Positions 44,034-52,444 of a stretch of DNA of 64,000 nucleotides are shown one piece after another. The stretch covers positions 186,001-250,000 of the forward strand of contig NZ_RJJT01000005.1 of NCBI RefSeq assembly GCF_003938655.1, written 5' to 3'. The notes under the pieces were generated by a model. The model was not told the origin of the DNA. It searched no databases and saw only the letters and a list, made by a program, of their open reading frames with translations. This DNA comes from Rhizobium pisi (GTDB lineage: Bacteria; Pseudomonadota; Alphaproteobacteria; Rhizobiales; Rhizobiaceae). The translations under genes and the position numbers were made by a program. Each line of letters begins with the position of its first letter. Position 1 is the stretch's first letter.

Positions 44034-45383
44034 ATGAAGGGTCGTCTCTGGATTCAATCGCCGCTCGCCATCATGGCCGAGGGCGCGGAGGGCGGCATCG
44101 TCGTCGAGAATGGCCGTATCGTTGAGCTGATCACGGCCGGACGGCAGCCTGCGGCCCCCGTCGATGCATGTTTCGACGCCGGCCGGCACGTCGTTATCCC
44201 CGGTCTCGTCAACACCCATCACCATATGTTCCAAACGCTGACGCGCGCCCATCCGGCCGCGATCAACAAGTCGCTCTGGCCATGGATCCGCGCGCTCTAT
44301 CCGGTCTGGGCGACGCATATGACGCCCGAAGCCTTCCGCCTTGCAGTCCGTCTGGCGCTGACCGAGCTACTGATTTCCGGCTGCACCACCACCTCGGACC
44401 ATCACTATCTCTACGCCGCCGGCCTCGAAGACGCGATGGATGTCGAAGCCGAGGAGGCAGCTCGCCTCGGCATGCGTATCACGCTGACGCGAGGCAGCCT
44501 CAACATCAAAGACCAGCAGGGCGTCATTTCGCCGGCCAATGTCGTGCAGGACGACGACGTGATCCTGGCCGACAGCGAGCGTGTGCTTTTGCACTATCAC
44601 GACCGCTCCGAAGGGGCGATGACGCAGGTAGCGCTCGCGCCCTGCGCGCCGTTCGACGTCACGCTGGAGCTGATGCGCGAAACGGCGGCACTGGCGGAAC
44701 GCTACGATTGCCGGCTCCACACCCATCTGGTCGAGACAAGAGCGGAAGCCGAATTCTGCCGCAGCAAATTCGCCTGCACACCCGTTGAATACCTAGATCG
44801 CTGCAACTGGCTGAACCCACGCACCTGGCTCGCCCACGGCATCCATTTCGACGATGCCGAGATCACCGAACTCGGCCGGCACGGCGTCGGCATCTGCCAT
44901 TGCCCAACCTCCAACATGGTGCTTGCATCGGGCATGTGCCGCACGTGTGAGCTGGAAGCCGCAGGCGTGCCGGTCGGTCTCGGCGTTGACGGCTCCGCCT
45001 CCAACGACAATTCCAACCTGATGGAAAGCGTGCGCCATGCGCTGATGCTGAATCGGCTGACCTATGGCGCCGAAGCCGTCACTCATCTGGACGCGCTGCG
45101 CTGGGGAACCGCCGGCTCCGCGAGGCTGCTCGGCCGCGACGATATCGGTACGATCGCGCCAGGCCATCAGGCGGACCTTTCCTTCTACAAGCTTGATGAA
45201 TTGCGTTTCTCCGGCGCCGGCGATCCGCTCGCCGCCCTGGTGCTCTGCGGCGCCACGACGGCCGATCGCGTCATGATCGCGGGCGAATGGCGCGTCACCG
45301 ACGGCATGCCTGCGGCCGTCGATATCGAGGCGCTGATCGCCGATCACAACCGCGTCGCCCGCAATTTTCTTCTGTCGGTTTGA
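44034..45383 (+). CDS. 8-oxoguanine deaminase-like amidohydrolase
   Basis: A 449-residue member of the TrzA/AtzA-like amidohydrolases. The stretch PGLVNTHHHMFQTLTRAH near residue 60 is close to that of characterised 8-oxoguanine deaminases. The HLVET, HGIHFDDAEI and GVDGSASNDNSN segments give the remaining metal and catalytic residues. ATG 44034 has GGGAG about eight bases upstream; ATG 44019 is in frame. It sits between two cytosine-deaminase-like genes, pointing to breakdown of an oxidised purine or a related nitrogen heterocycle. Confidence 0.85.
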   Translation: MKGRLWIQSPLAIMAEGAEGGIVVENGRIVELITAGRQPAAPVDACFDAGRHVVIPGLVNTHHHMFQTLTRAHPAAINKSLWPWIRALYPVWATHMTPEAFRLAVRLALTELLISGCTTTSDHHYLYAAGLEDAMDVEAEEAARLGMRITLTRGSLNIKDQQGVISPANVVQDDDVILADSERVLLHYHDRSEGAMTQVALAPCAPFDVTLELMRETAALAERYDCRLHTHLVETRAEAEFCRSKFACTPVEYLDRCNWLNPRTWLAHGIHFDDAEITELGRHGVGICHCPTSNMVLASGMCRTCELEAAGVPVGLGVDGSASNDNSNLMESVRHALMLNRLTYGAEAVTHLDALRWGTAGSARLLGRDDIGTIAPGHQADLSFYKLDELRFSGAGDPLAALVLCGATTADRVMIAGEWRVTDGMPAAVDIEALIADHNRVARNFLLSV

Positions 45384-45392
45384 GGAGGCCCC

Positions 45393-46625
45393 ATGGCGAT
45401 CGATTTTGTGATCCGCAATGCCCGACTGCCGGGCATGATCGAACCGACGGACATCACCTTCGAGGCGGGCCGCATCGCGGCGATCGCGCCTCATTTCGTC
45501 TGCGACGCACCGCACTATGATGCGGGGGGGAAACTCGCCTGCGGCGGTCTCATCGAAACCCACATCCACCTCGATAAGGCTGGCATCATCAGCCGCTGCA
45601 ATCTCTGCACCGGGACGCTCGCGGAGGCTGTCAGCGAAACCTCCCGGGCCAAGGCCGCCTTTAGCGAGGAAGACGTCTATGCCCGTGCTGCTGCAGTGGT
45701 CGAAAAGGCAGTCCTCAACGGCACGAACCGGCTGCGCACCTTTGTCGAAATCGACCCCCGCGCCGGCTTCCGTTCATTCGAGGCGATCAAGCATCTAAAG
45801 GCCGACCATACCAGCCTTATCGACATCGAAATCTGCGCCTTTGCCCAGGAGGGCCTAACAAACGATCCTGGAACGGAGGCGATGCTGGAACAGGCGCTGA
45901 GGACAGGTGCCGATCTGGTGGGGGGCTGCCCCTACACCGATCCGGAGCCCGCCGAACACATCCGCCGCATCTTCGACCTCGCCATGCGCCACGACGTCGC
46001 CGTCGATTTCCACCTCGATTTCGACCTCGACCCCTCAGGATCTAATCTTCCGACTGTCATCGCCGAGACTGTCGCGCGCCGCTACCAGGGACGCGTCTCG
46101 GTCGGCCATGTCACCAAGCTCTCGGCACTGCCACCGGAAGAGCTGGAGACGATCGGCCGCCGTCTTGCCGAGGCCGGTATCGCATTAACCGTCCTGCCGT
46201 CCACGGATCTCTTCCTGACCGGCCGTAATTCGACCCATCTCATCCCGCGCGGCGTGACGCCCGCCCACCGCCTGGCAGCGCTCGGCGTCGTTACAACCAT
46301 CTCCACCAACAATGTCCTGAACCCATTCACGCCCTTCGGCGACGTCAGCTTGATGCGTATGGCCAATCTCTACGCCAACATCGCCCAGATCGGCACCGCC
46401 GATGGCCTCGACGGCGTCTTCGCTATGACCACGACGCAGGCTGCCACCCTCCTAGGAACCGAGGGCTACGGCGTTGCAATCGGCAACGCCGCAGATGTCG
46501 TCCTCTTCGACGCCTCGTCGGCTGCCGATGCCGTTGCGATCATAGCGCCCGCGGTCACGGGCTGGAAAAATGGCCGCCAGAGCTTCTTGCGGCCGCGCCC
46601 TCAGCTTTTCGTGCGCGAAGGTTAA
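45393..46625 (+). CDS. Amidohydrolase, cytosine deaminase-like (second)
   Basis: A 410-residue amidohydrolase. The metal motif is IETHIHLDKAGII near residue 55. FVEIDPRAGFRSFEAIKHL and IDIEICAFAQEGLTNDPGTE follow, then VDFHLDFDLD, VGHVTKLSAL and STNNVLNPFTPFGDVSL. It shares the plan of the first amidohydrolase of the operon but is clearly diverged, so the three enzymes probably catalyse different steps. It starts nine bases after the deaminase and is the last gene of the operon. Confidence 0.87.
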   Translation: MAIDFVIRNARLPGMIEPTDITFEAGRIAAIAPHFVCDAPHYDAGGKLACGGLIETHIHLDKAGIISRCNLCTGTLAEAVSETSRAKAAFSEEDVYARAAAVVEKAVLNGTNRLRTFVEIDPRAGFRSFEAIKHLKADHTSLIDIEICAFAQEGLTNDPGTEAMLEQALRTGADLVGGCPYTDPEPAEHIRRIFDLAMRHDVAVDFHLDFDLDPSGSNLPTVIAETVARRYQGRVSVGHVTKLSALPPEELETIGRRLAEAGIALTVLPSTDLFLTGRNSTHLIPRGVTPAHRLAALGVVTTISTNNVLNPFTPFGDVSLMRMANLYANIAQIGTADGLDGVFAMTTTQAATLLGTEGYGVAIGNAADVVLFDASSAADAVAIIAPAVTGWKNGRQSFLRPRPQLFVREG

Positions 46626-46739
46626 TTTGGTCAAGTCAACATCAACGCTGTGCCTGCCGCCCGCCAGCGGACGATCTCCAACTTTGCAGAAACAGGACAC
46701 TTTATGCCAAGTGCAACATGGGCGTGTATAGGGGCAGGG

Positions 46740-46885
46740 AATCAGCCGTGCGTCACCCGCTGATCGTTGTCGAATAGCAGGGCAGGGAATATCCCTTCCA
46801 CCGCACATCCAGGCGACTATCCGCATAAGCGTAGGTGTCGACATAGCGACCGGCCAAACCGCGCGTCACCTCGGTCTCCTCCAGC
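46740..46885 (-). pseudogene. ISNCY-family (IS1202-like) transposase 3' fragment
   Basis: On the minus strand the frame reads EVTRGLAGRYVDTYAYAD followed by RLDVRWKG and SLP. The product resumes in another frame as LLFDNDQRVTHG. Both pieces match the C-terminal region of ISNCY/IS1202-type transposases (beta-rich tail with a Y-x-DGRL-x-R pattern, then FDxxQRVTxA). The frame change and missing body show a dead remnant. Family assignment is from memory of the motif pattern. Confidence 0.5.
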
Positions 46886-46899
46886 ATGATCTCTTGCGT

Positions 46900-46947
46900 T
46901 CAAACGAAAACGTCAGGTGTTCGATAGCCGAGGCATTTGCGTGGCGT
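46900..46947 (-). pseudogene. IS30-family transposase C-terminal scrap
   Basis: The minus strand encodes [15 protein letters not shown] and a stop. This matches the conserved end of IS30-type transposases (RPRKxLGxxTPxEVF). Only about 15 codons survive; the piece abuts the dnaE2 relic. Confidence 0.55.
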
Positions 46948-47292
46948 ACGCGGCCGAGTTTGCCGAGAAGACGTTCAGCCAGCTTGAAGGATTCGGCAGC
47001 TATGGATTCCCGGAATCCCATGCGCGATCGCCGAGCAGCAGGAACCTGAGGTCGTCCTCCGTCAAATGACGGAAGGGCACAACGTGTCCAGGACTACAGT
47101 CATGTCGGGTTGACGCTACGCGAACACCCCGTCGCCTTCCTTCGGAAGACCCTGACGGAGCGCCGGATCGTCAATTGCGCGCAAGCTATGAACGCACGGG
47201 ATGGTCGCTGGTTGATGACCGCTGGCCTCGTCCTCGTCCGGCAGAGACCCGGCAGCGCCAACACCGAGGGACATTTTCGTTCCGGACCTTGA
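46944..47292 (+). pseudogene. dnaE2 (imuC) error-prone polymerase relic
   Basis: Three plus-strand pieces in successive frames match DnaE2. [23 protein letters not shown] (given in two parts: [14 protein letters not shown] and SYGFPESHA) lies at 46944-47023. [15 protein letters not shown] lies at about 47042-47086. VQDYSHVGLTLREHPVAFLR continues to GLVLVRQRPGSA at 47086-47262. The YGFPESHA box and the C-terminal RQRPGSA box are hallmarks of the family. More than 100 residues between the first and second pieces are deleted and there is at least one frameshift. No imuA or imuB is near. Confidence 0.75.
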
Positions 47293-47517
47293 TATTGATC
47301 AGCTCAAGGTGAAGAGCCGGATCTTCCATTGAAGGAATGTACCACTTGCGGCCTACCGCTCCACCGAGCACGGCTTTTAAATGGCAACTTTGCGCCCCCC
47401 CAATTCAGCCGTTCAGACACTATGTTCAGTGTCCCAAAAGCTGCCATCGAGCTGAGCGCCATAAAACTCAAAGACGGCAGCAACGCCAACCATGCTGGCA
47501 TGTCGATGGCGACAGGT

Positions 47518-47540
47518 GTCACCCGGCACTGCCGGGTGAC
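47518..47540. terminator. Ten-base perfect hairpin downstream of hydrolase gene
   Basis: GTCACCCGGC (47518-47527) and GCCGGGTGAC (47531-47540) form a perfect stem with a three-base loop, 49 bases beyond the minus-strand hydrolase stop. There is no U run, so it would be an imperfect terminator or an mRNA 3'-end stabiliser. Confidence 0.5.
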
Positions 47541-47588
47541 AGATCGTCCGGCCGACGTTGGGTGAAGGCCGCGGTCCGGTCGATGTCG

Positions 47589-48407
47589 TCAAGACCTGAT
47601 GAACGAGAGCAGGTCGGGGTTGAGGACATCTGCATGTGTGGTCAGCATGCCATGGGGGTAGCCCGGATAGGTCTTCAGCGACCCGTTCTTGAGCAGGTCG
47701 ACCGCACGCGGCACAGAACTTGCGAACGGGACGACTTGATCGGCCTCGCCATGCATCACCAGCACCGGCACGATGATCTTCTTGAGGTCTTCGGTATAAT
47801 CTTCCAGCCAAGAGTCGACAGTCGCGTAGTGAGCGAGGGCACCGCCGGCCATGCCTTGGCGCCACCAGTTCGCAATGATTGCCTCCGAAGGCTCGGCCCC
47901 GTCGAGGTTGTAACCGTAGAACGGGTTCTCAGGGACGAACCGGAAGAACTGCGACCGGTTGCCCAGCACGCCCGCGCGGATCGCTTCGAACCACTCCGGC
48001 GGCTGACCGGACGGGTTGTTCTCGCTCCGGTACATGTTCGGCGTCAGGGAAGCGACTAGTACCGCCTTCGCGACCCGCTCCGGGTGGCGGGCGACATAGC
48101 GAGCTACCTCACCGCCACCTGTCGAGTGCCCGATATGGATCGCGTCGCGCAGGTTGAGGTGTTCAGTCAGGGCCGCGAGGTCGGCAACCCAGTGGTCCAT
48201 GTCGTTGCCGGTACTGGGCTGGTCGGACCGGCCGTGGCCGCGCCGGTCGTGGGCGATCACCCGATACCCGTGCTGAAGGAAGAACGTCATCTGGGCATCC
48301 CAGTCGTCCGCTGTCAGCGGCCAACCGTGGCTGAAAACGATCGGCTGGCCTGAGCCCCAGTCCTTGTAGAAGATGTTTACGCCGTCCGTGGTAGTGATTG
48401 TAGGCAT
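47589..48407 (-). CDS. Alpha/beta hydrolase, non-heme haloperoxidase-like
   Basis: A 272-residue alpha/beta hydrolase. The oxyanion segment is FSHGWPLTADDWD near residue 26. The nucleophile Ser is in HIGHSTGGGE near residue 96, the acid in VMHGEADQVVPF near 216 and the His in YPGYPHGM near 246. The pattern is that of cofactor-free chloroperoxidases/perhydrolases, which act as esterases and can make peracids. It is divergent from a LysR gene that probably controls it. Confidence 0.9.
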   Translation of the reverse strand: MPTITTTDGVNIFYKDWGSGQPIVFSHGWPLTADDWDAQMTFFLQHGYRVIAHDRRGHGRSDQPSTGNDMDHWVADLAALTEHLNLRDAIHIGHSTGGGEVARYVARHPERVAKAVLVASLTPNMYRSENNPSGQPPEWFEAIRAGVLGNRSQFFRFVPENPFYGYNLDGAEPSEAIIANWWRQGMAGGALAHYATVDSWLEDYTEDLKKIIVPVLVMHGEADQVVPFASSVPRAVDLLKNGSLKTYPGYPHGMLTTHADVLNPDLLSFIRS

Positions 48408-48639
48408 TGAGTCGCTCCATCTGCCTCGTTAAACATTCATTTGAAGATCATAATCAATCAATTAGAGCCATTCTTCCACGCGCTACTACAATAGGCTTTT
48501 AGACATTTAGCGTTTCCTCTCCGATTGGACAGAGCTGGTTGCGAAATACTCCGATGAAGCGCGTTCGATTAGATCTCGAAATCGCGACGTTAATTAAAAC
48601 CCCCTTTTATCAAGGACAAATACCTTGTACGTTCGAGCT

Positions 48640-48654
48640 ATGCCTTAAAGGTAT
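48640..48654. promoter_or_regulatory. LysR-type operator palindrome
   Basis: ATGCCTTAAAGGTAT is a near-perfect palindrome ending 13 bases before the LysR start. A further ATACCTT at 48620-48626 is an exact reverse complement of AAGGTAT at 48648-48654. This fits a site by which the LysR protein represses itself and activates the divergent hydrolase. Confidence 0.5.
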
Positions 48655-48666
48655 AGCGAGGGCCCG

Positions 48667-49590
48667 ATGGAACTGAGGCATTTGCGCTATTTTGTTGCTG
48701 TTGCGGAGGAGGGAAGCTTACTGACCGCAGCAGAGCGGCGGCTTCACACCTCCCAGCCCTCACTCAGCAGGCAAATTCGCGATCTGGAAACCGAAGTCGG
48801 TGTAAAACTGTTGGAACGGCAGTCGCGCGGCGTGACGCTCACCGCCGCCGGTAAAGTGTTTCTTGATCACGCGCGGCTGGCGTTATTGCAAGTCGAGGCG
48901 GCTGCGGAAGGGGCCCGGCGGGCAGAACGGCCGGAAAAGCAGTCGTTCGTTATCGGTTTTCTCGCAGGGCAAGAGGTCGTGTGGCTACCCCATGCATTGC
49001 GCATCATTCGCGAGGAAGCGCCGGAGGTTGAAATCATATTGTCCAGTCAGTCTTCCCCGGACCTTGCTCTGGCACTGATGCGAGGCAAGCTGGACGTCGC
49101 TTTCCTTCGCCCCGAGACGCAAAGTGTTGGTGTGTCCTTCAAGTTTTTAGCCAAGGAGCCACTGATCGCCGTGCTGCCGGCGGACCATCGCTTGACGTCG
49201 CGCAAAAAGATCCGGCCGCAGGACCTTGCCCGCGAAACTTACGTCAGTTCGGCTAGAATTTCTCCCGTATTGCAATCCGTGATCCAAGATTACGCGTCGA
49301 ACGTTGGGATCACACTCAAGGCAGAGTACGAAGGCGAAGGCCTACCATCAGCAATGTCGCTCGTCGTGTCTACAGGTGGAATAACGCTTATTCCGCTTTA
49401 TGCGCAAAATATGCTGACGCCAAATGTCGTTGCTAGAGCACTTGAGGGTGTGCCTCCGACAATTGATCTCACCTTAGGATACAACGATTCAAATTCCTCA
49501 CCTTTGCTCCGCCGATTTTTGTCTCGCTCTGATGAATTAGTCGCCAACGTACAAAATCAGAGCATCATCCGCTATGCTGAGGTTCCATAG
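48667..49590 (+). CDS. LysR-family transcriptional regulator
   Basis: A 307-residue LysR-type regulator. The N-terminal winged helix begins MELRHLRYFVAVAEEGSLLTAAERRLHTSQPSLSRQIRDLE and is followed by the effector-binding domain (about 90-295). It is close to the HcaR/BenM-like group by its FVIGFLAGQEVVWLPHAL and SSARISPVLQSVI segments. Divergent from the haloperoxidase-like gene, with 259 bases between containing the palindromes noted. Confidence 0.93.
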   Translation: MELRHLRYFVAVAEEGSLLTAAERRLHTSQPSLSRQIRDLETEVGVKLLERQSRGVTLTAAGKVFLDHARLALLQVEAAAEGARRAERPEKQSFVIGFLAGQEVVWLPHALRIIREEAPEVEIILSSQSSPDLALALMRGKLDVAFLRPETQSVGVSFKFLAKEPLIAVLPADHRLTSRKKIRPQDLARETYVSSARISPVLQSVIQDYASNVGITLKAEYEGEGLPSAMSLVVSTGGITLIPLYAQNMLTPNVVARALEGVPPTIDLTLGYNDSNSSPLLRRFLSRSDELVANVQNQSIIRYAEVP

Positions 49591-49713
49591 TAGAGATCAA
49601 GCTCATGCGATTTCTGCTTGTTGGCGTGCTCCCGAATTTTGTTCAGCATTCTCGAATTTCGGGTATGGACCCACCACGAAGGTCGGGACGGCGCCGAGGA
49701 TGCTCTGGCGAGG

Positions 49714-51213
49714 TTACGAGCGGTGTCGCCGTTGGTCTTCGTCGCGCGGGCTCTCAGAAATTTTTCGCAGAAAACTACGAAGCTTCGACAGAAACATCTC
49801 GGGCGGTTCAGCATAGTCGGCCTGACGCGCAACCACGTCCCTGCGGTTCAGTTCCTGCCCTCTGCGAGCCAACACTTCTAGGCTCTTGACCAGATCCGGG
49901 CGCGCCGCAATAGCGTCCCCTACGCCCTTTCTGTCGAGGCTGTAAGCGGTCACGGGCGTCAATGCAGTAGCCGTTGCTGCGTAGGGTGTACCTGTGATCA
50001 TGCCGATTGCCCCAAGGCTGCCACCAGGACCCAGTCGGAAGATTACTTCGGTCGAACCGGGCAGACCATCGGTGATCTCGACGGTGCCCGATGCCACGAT
50101 GAAGAGCACTTTCGGATCGTCACCGCGCTTCATAAGCTGGTCCCCAGCGGCGAACCACACTTCGACCAGTTGGTCCGCTAAGAGACTTCGATCAGCATCG
50201 GCGAGGACTCCGAACCAGTCTGACTCCTCGAGGAGGGTTACTGCGGTTGGAACTTGCAAGCGCCCTTGGATCGGGACGCCCGGAACGGCGAGCGCAATGC
50301 CTGCGTGGCGAAGATGGGATTGGATGTGGCCTAGCAGTTCGGTGCGGGCCTCGACGAACACTTCGATGCTGGGAATGGTAAAGCTGATGTCGTAGGCAAC
50401 GCCGTCGCCCTGAAGCTCGCTGCGGGCGACGCTTGGAGGCGGCGTCGCCGATAGCAACACGCAGGTTTTGACTGCCGCGTTCAGGACCGCCATGCAACGA
50501 TCGGGCCGTTCGTTTGCTGCGACCTTCACTGTGATCGACACGCGGCGAACTTTCGTCGGCAAACTGTGGTTTACCAGACGGGCCTTCGCCATCACGCTAT
50601 TAGGGACGATCGCTACGTCCCCGTTCAGCGTGGCAATATGTGTGGAACGCCAGTTTACCTGCACGACGCGGCCTTCGATCCCGCCTTCCACCCAGACCAG
50701 ATCGCCTGGACTATACGGGCGCTCTATCCCAACGGCGACCCCGGAGAATACGTCCGACAAGCTGCTCTGAAGTGCCAGGCCCAAGACGATCGCGATGACG
50801 CCGGAGGTGGCAAGAAGGCCACCTACCGGCACGGCAAAGACGAAATTGATAACGGCGAAGAGCGTCAGCAGATGGATGACACCAGCCATCAGATCGGAAA
50901 CGATCCGAGTTTCTCGCGGCTTAGTCTCGAAGACCACCAACAACCGGACAATGCCGATCGCGCATTGGGCGGCAGCGAGCCACCATCCGATCTCAATGAG
51001 TTGCTGCCACACTCGGTCGCCAGGCTGGGCGGCATCAAATTGCGGCGCAAGCGGCGAGCCTGCCATTTGCAGCACCGTATATGTGAGAGCGATGAACACA
51101 GCCACCCGCCACGCGGCTCTCGCCCAGAGCGGCCATCTTCGCGTGATCCACGGCACGATCATGGCGGCAAACAACAGCAGGGTTGCACTAATCTGGGCGG
51201 CTTCTGTTGTCAT
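49714..51213 (-). CDS. MscS-type channel with cyclic-nucleotide-binding domain
   Basis: A 499-residue fusion. The first 160 residues hold four or five transmembrane helices. The MscS core follows, with the pore helix GVIAIVLGLALQSSLSDVFSGVAVG near 145-165 and the beta domain with DLVWVEGGIEGRVVQVNWRST and VIVPNS-type segment. From about residue 330 to 450 a cNMP-binding fold is visible (WFAAGDQLMKRGDDPKVLFIVASGTVEI, then LGPGGSLGAIGMITGTPYAATATALT). MscS channels release solutes on osmotic downshock; the C-terminal domain suggests gating or modulation by a nucleotide. The Arg expected in the phosphate-binding cassette is replaced by the PYAATA segment, so cAMP binding is doubtful. Confidence 0.88.
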   Translation of the reverse strand: MTTEAAQISATLLLFAAMIVPWITRRWPLWARAAWRVAVFIALTYTVLQMAGSPLAPQFDAAQPGDRVWQQLIEIGWWLAAAQCAIGIVRLLVVFETKPRETRIVSDLMAGVIHLLTLFAVINFVFAVPVGGLLATSGVIAIVLGLALQSSLSDVFSGVAVGIERPYSPGDLVWVEGGIEGRVVQVNWRSTHIATLNGDVAIVPNSVMAKARLVNHSLPTKVRRVSITVKVAANERPDRCMAVLNAAVKTCVLLSATPPPSVARSELQGDGVAYDISFTIPSIEVFVEARTELLGHIQSHLRHAGIALAVPGVPIQGRLQVPTAVTLLEESDWFGVLADADRSLLADQLVEVWFAAGDQLMKRGDDPKVLFIVASGTVEITDGLPGSTEVIFRLGPGGSLGAIGMITGTPYAATATALTPVTAYSLDRKGVGDAIAARPDLVKSLEVLARRGQELNRRDVVARQADYAEPPEMFLSKLRSFLRKISESPRDEDQRRHRS

Positions 51214-51600
51214 ATGAACCCCATCGATAAAAACCGCGGATACGGGCTTTCGTAGCCACGAGCCAGGGCTATGTTGACATCGCCCCCCCGCCGGAACAAG
51301 CGCTGGCGGTTTGCGAAAAACTCAGGCTTGGCTGCCGCCCTGACCATGGTGGCCAGAGCTCCGCTTCTTAGTGTTAGTGTGCCCCTGGCGGACGGTCGGC
51401 TGTCGTGAAGAGTTTCGGGCGCCGGCAGGCGTACGAATGTCCCCGAGGAAGGAACCCGCGGGCCACAGGGTTGGCATAGGCGCAAAAGCGGCCATCCTGA
51501 TCCCGCAAATCCATATCCGTTCGTTCAGTAGGTGCCATCAGTATAGTATTGGGCGATCAAAGTCTCGGGGAGTGGAATTCTGATGGTTGGTGACAGTGAT
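51214..51600. other. Gene-free stretch
   Basis: About 390 bases containing the channel promoter at the left end. A 91-codon minus-strand open frame (51210-51485) has implausible composition and no ribosome site. Nothing else was recognised. Confidence 0.45.
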
Positions 51601-51611
51601 GCTGTTGTGGG

Positions 51612-51815
51612 TTGCCGGACCATTTTGATCAATTCCTTGTTGAAGCCGCTGCCGAGGGCTTCGACATCATGTCCGCGCTTCAAGACGAATGGCGCGACGG
51701 GGCCAATCGGTTCGAGCCTCCTGGCGAAATACTTGCGCTAGCCGCCATCCATGATGAAATTGCCGGAATCGTCGGCATCACGCAGGATTTCGTCGATAGC
51801 TTCGGAGGTCTACCA
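51612..51815 (+). pseudogene. GNAT acetyltransferase fragment
   Basis: The frame encodes PDHFDQFLVEAAAEGF, then a polar segment and LALAAIHDEIAGIVGITQDF, which is the N-terminal half of a GNAT acetyltransferase (helix 1 to beta 4). The acetyl-CoA loop is missing: after about 68 codons the frame degenerates into Arg-rich sequence and stops at 51857. No start codon with a ribosome site was found. It is likely a truncated relic. Confidence 0.5.
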
Positions 51816-51915
51816 CCACGACGTCGAAGAACCTGTTATACTAATTGCCTGCCCTGAAGGGGTTATTCGCAAACTTCTTTACGCCGCGCGTCCGGAACCG
51901 AAGGTGAGTCAATGA
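51751..51915 (+). CDS. Possible 54-residue protein coupled to next gene
   Basis: A short frame starting ATGATG at 51751 inside the GNAT fragment but in another frame. The second half (VYHHDVEEPVILIACPEGVIRKLL) looks protein-like, and the stop overlaps an ATG at 51912 in an ATGA arrangement. The first half looks like a shadow of the GNAT frame. Either a chimeric small gene or the tail of a lost gene. Confidence 0.3.
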   Translation: MMKLPESSASRRISSIASEVYHHDVEEPVILIACPEGVIRKLLYAARPEPKVSQ

Positions 51916-51941
51916 GTTTGCCCTCGGTAGGAGACCCACCC

Positions 51942-52412
51942 ATGACCGAGGACAAGAAGATCGTCGAAGTGACCGCGACAAACGATGGCGGTAAACAGGT
52001 GCCCGTAGGCATTATGAACACAAAACAAGCGCTCTCGCTTCCGCAGGAGATGGACATTTCCGTATCACACCCGGATCGCGAGGCCGGCGCCGATGAATTC
52101 ATCGGTCGGGACGAACTACGGCTTCTGACCGAGCCATGGACAGAACCGGTCGGCTTCCGCTTCCCGGCGCCGATCAGTGAAGACTCGGCGGATCGGTTGG
52201 TTGAAGCGAAGGCCGCGGCCCGAAACGTGTTGGAGGAAATTATCGCATCGGGGAACGAGGCTGGTTGGGCGACGCGGGAGATGGTTGTCGCGCTGATCGA
52301 AGCGGCAAATTCGCTGAACGATGCCGCCAGCGCCGATCCCGATCCCGCGGACGATCCCGATGTCAGCGACGCTGTGCAGGAGCAAATCGGCCACGAGGAG
52401 CAGTTCGATTGA
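51942..52412 (+). CDS. Acidic hypothetical protein
   Basis: A 156-residue soluble, acidic protein of unknown family. It has a polar N-terminus, a central segment with HPDREAGADEFIGRDELRLL and FRFPAPISEDSADRLVEAK, a helical stretch (AARNVLEEIIASGNEAGWATREMVVALIEAANSL) and an Asp/Pro-rich tail. ATG 51942 is chosen because GGAG lies nine bases upstream; ATG 51912 is in frame. A hairpin follows the stop. Confidence 0.55.
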   Translation: MTEDKKIVEVTATNDGGKQVPVGIMNTKQALSLPQEMDISVSHPDREAGADEFIGRDELRLLTEPWTEPVGFRFPAPISEDSADRLVEAKAAARNVLEEIIASGNEAGWATREMVVALIEAANSLNDAASADPDPADDPDVSDAVQEQIGHEEQFD

Positions 52413-52419
52413 CGTATAT

Positions 52420-52444
52420 CTCCATCCGAAAGCGTCGGATGGAG
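52420..52444 (+). terminator. Hairpin after the acidic hypothetical gene
   Basis: CTCCATCCGA (52420-52429) and TCGGATGGAG (52435-52444) form a perfect ten-base stem with a five-base loop, eight bases after the stop codon. The following bases (GTTGATT) are only weakly U-rich, so termination may be partial. Confidence 0.6.

Larger units (their letters stand above)
46626..47588. other. Graveyard of IS and dnaE2 fragments
   Basis: Nearly 1 kb without an intact gene. Read in all frames it contains, in order, a minus-strand ISNCY transposase fragment, a minus-strand IS30 transposase end and a plus-strand dnaE2 relic (each listed separately). The last 290 bases are unassigned and end with a strong hairpin. 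The breaks and mixed orientations show repeated insertion and deletion. Confidence 0.7.

Noticed and set aside
47304..47522. 72-codon minus-strand frame with a hydrophobic stretch
   Set aside because: The possible membrane helix is interesting, but it lies in a graveyard of fragments, lacks a ribosome site, and its end is antisense to nothing conserved.
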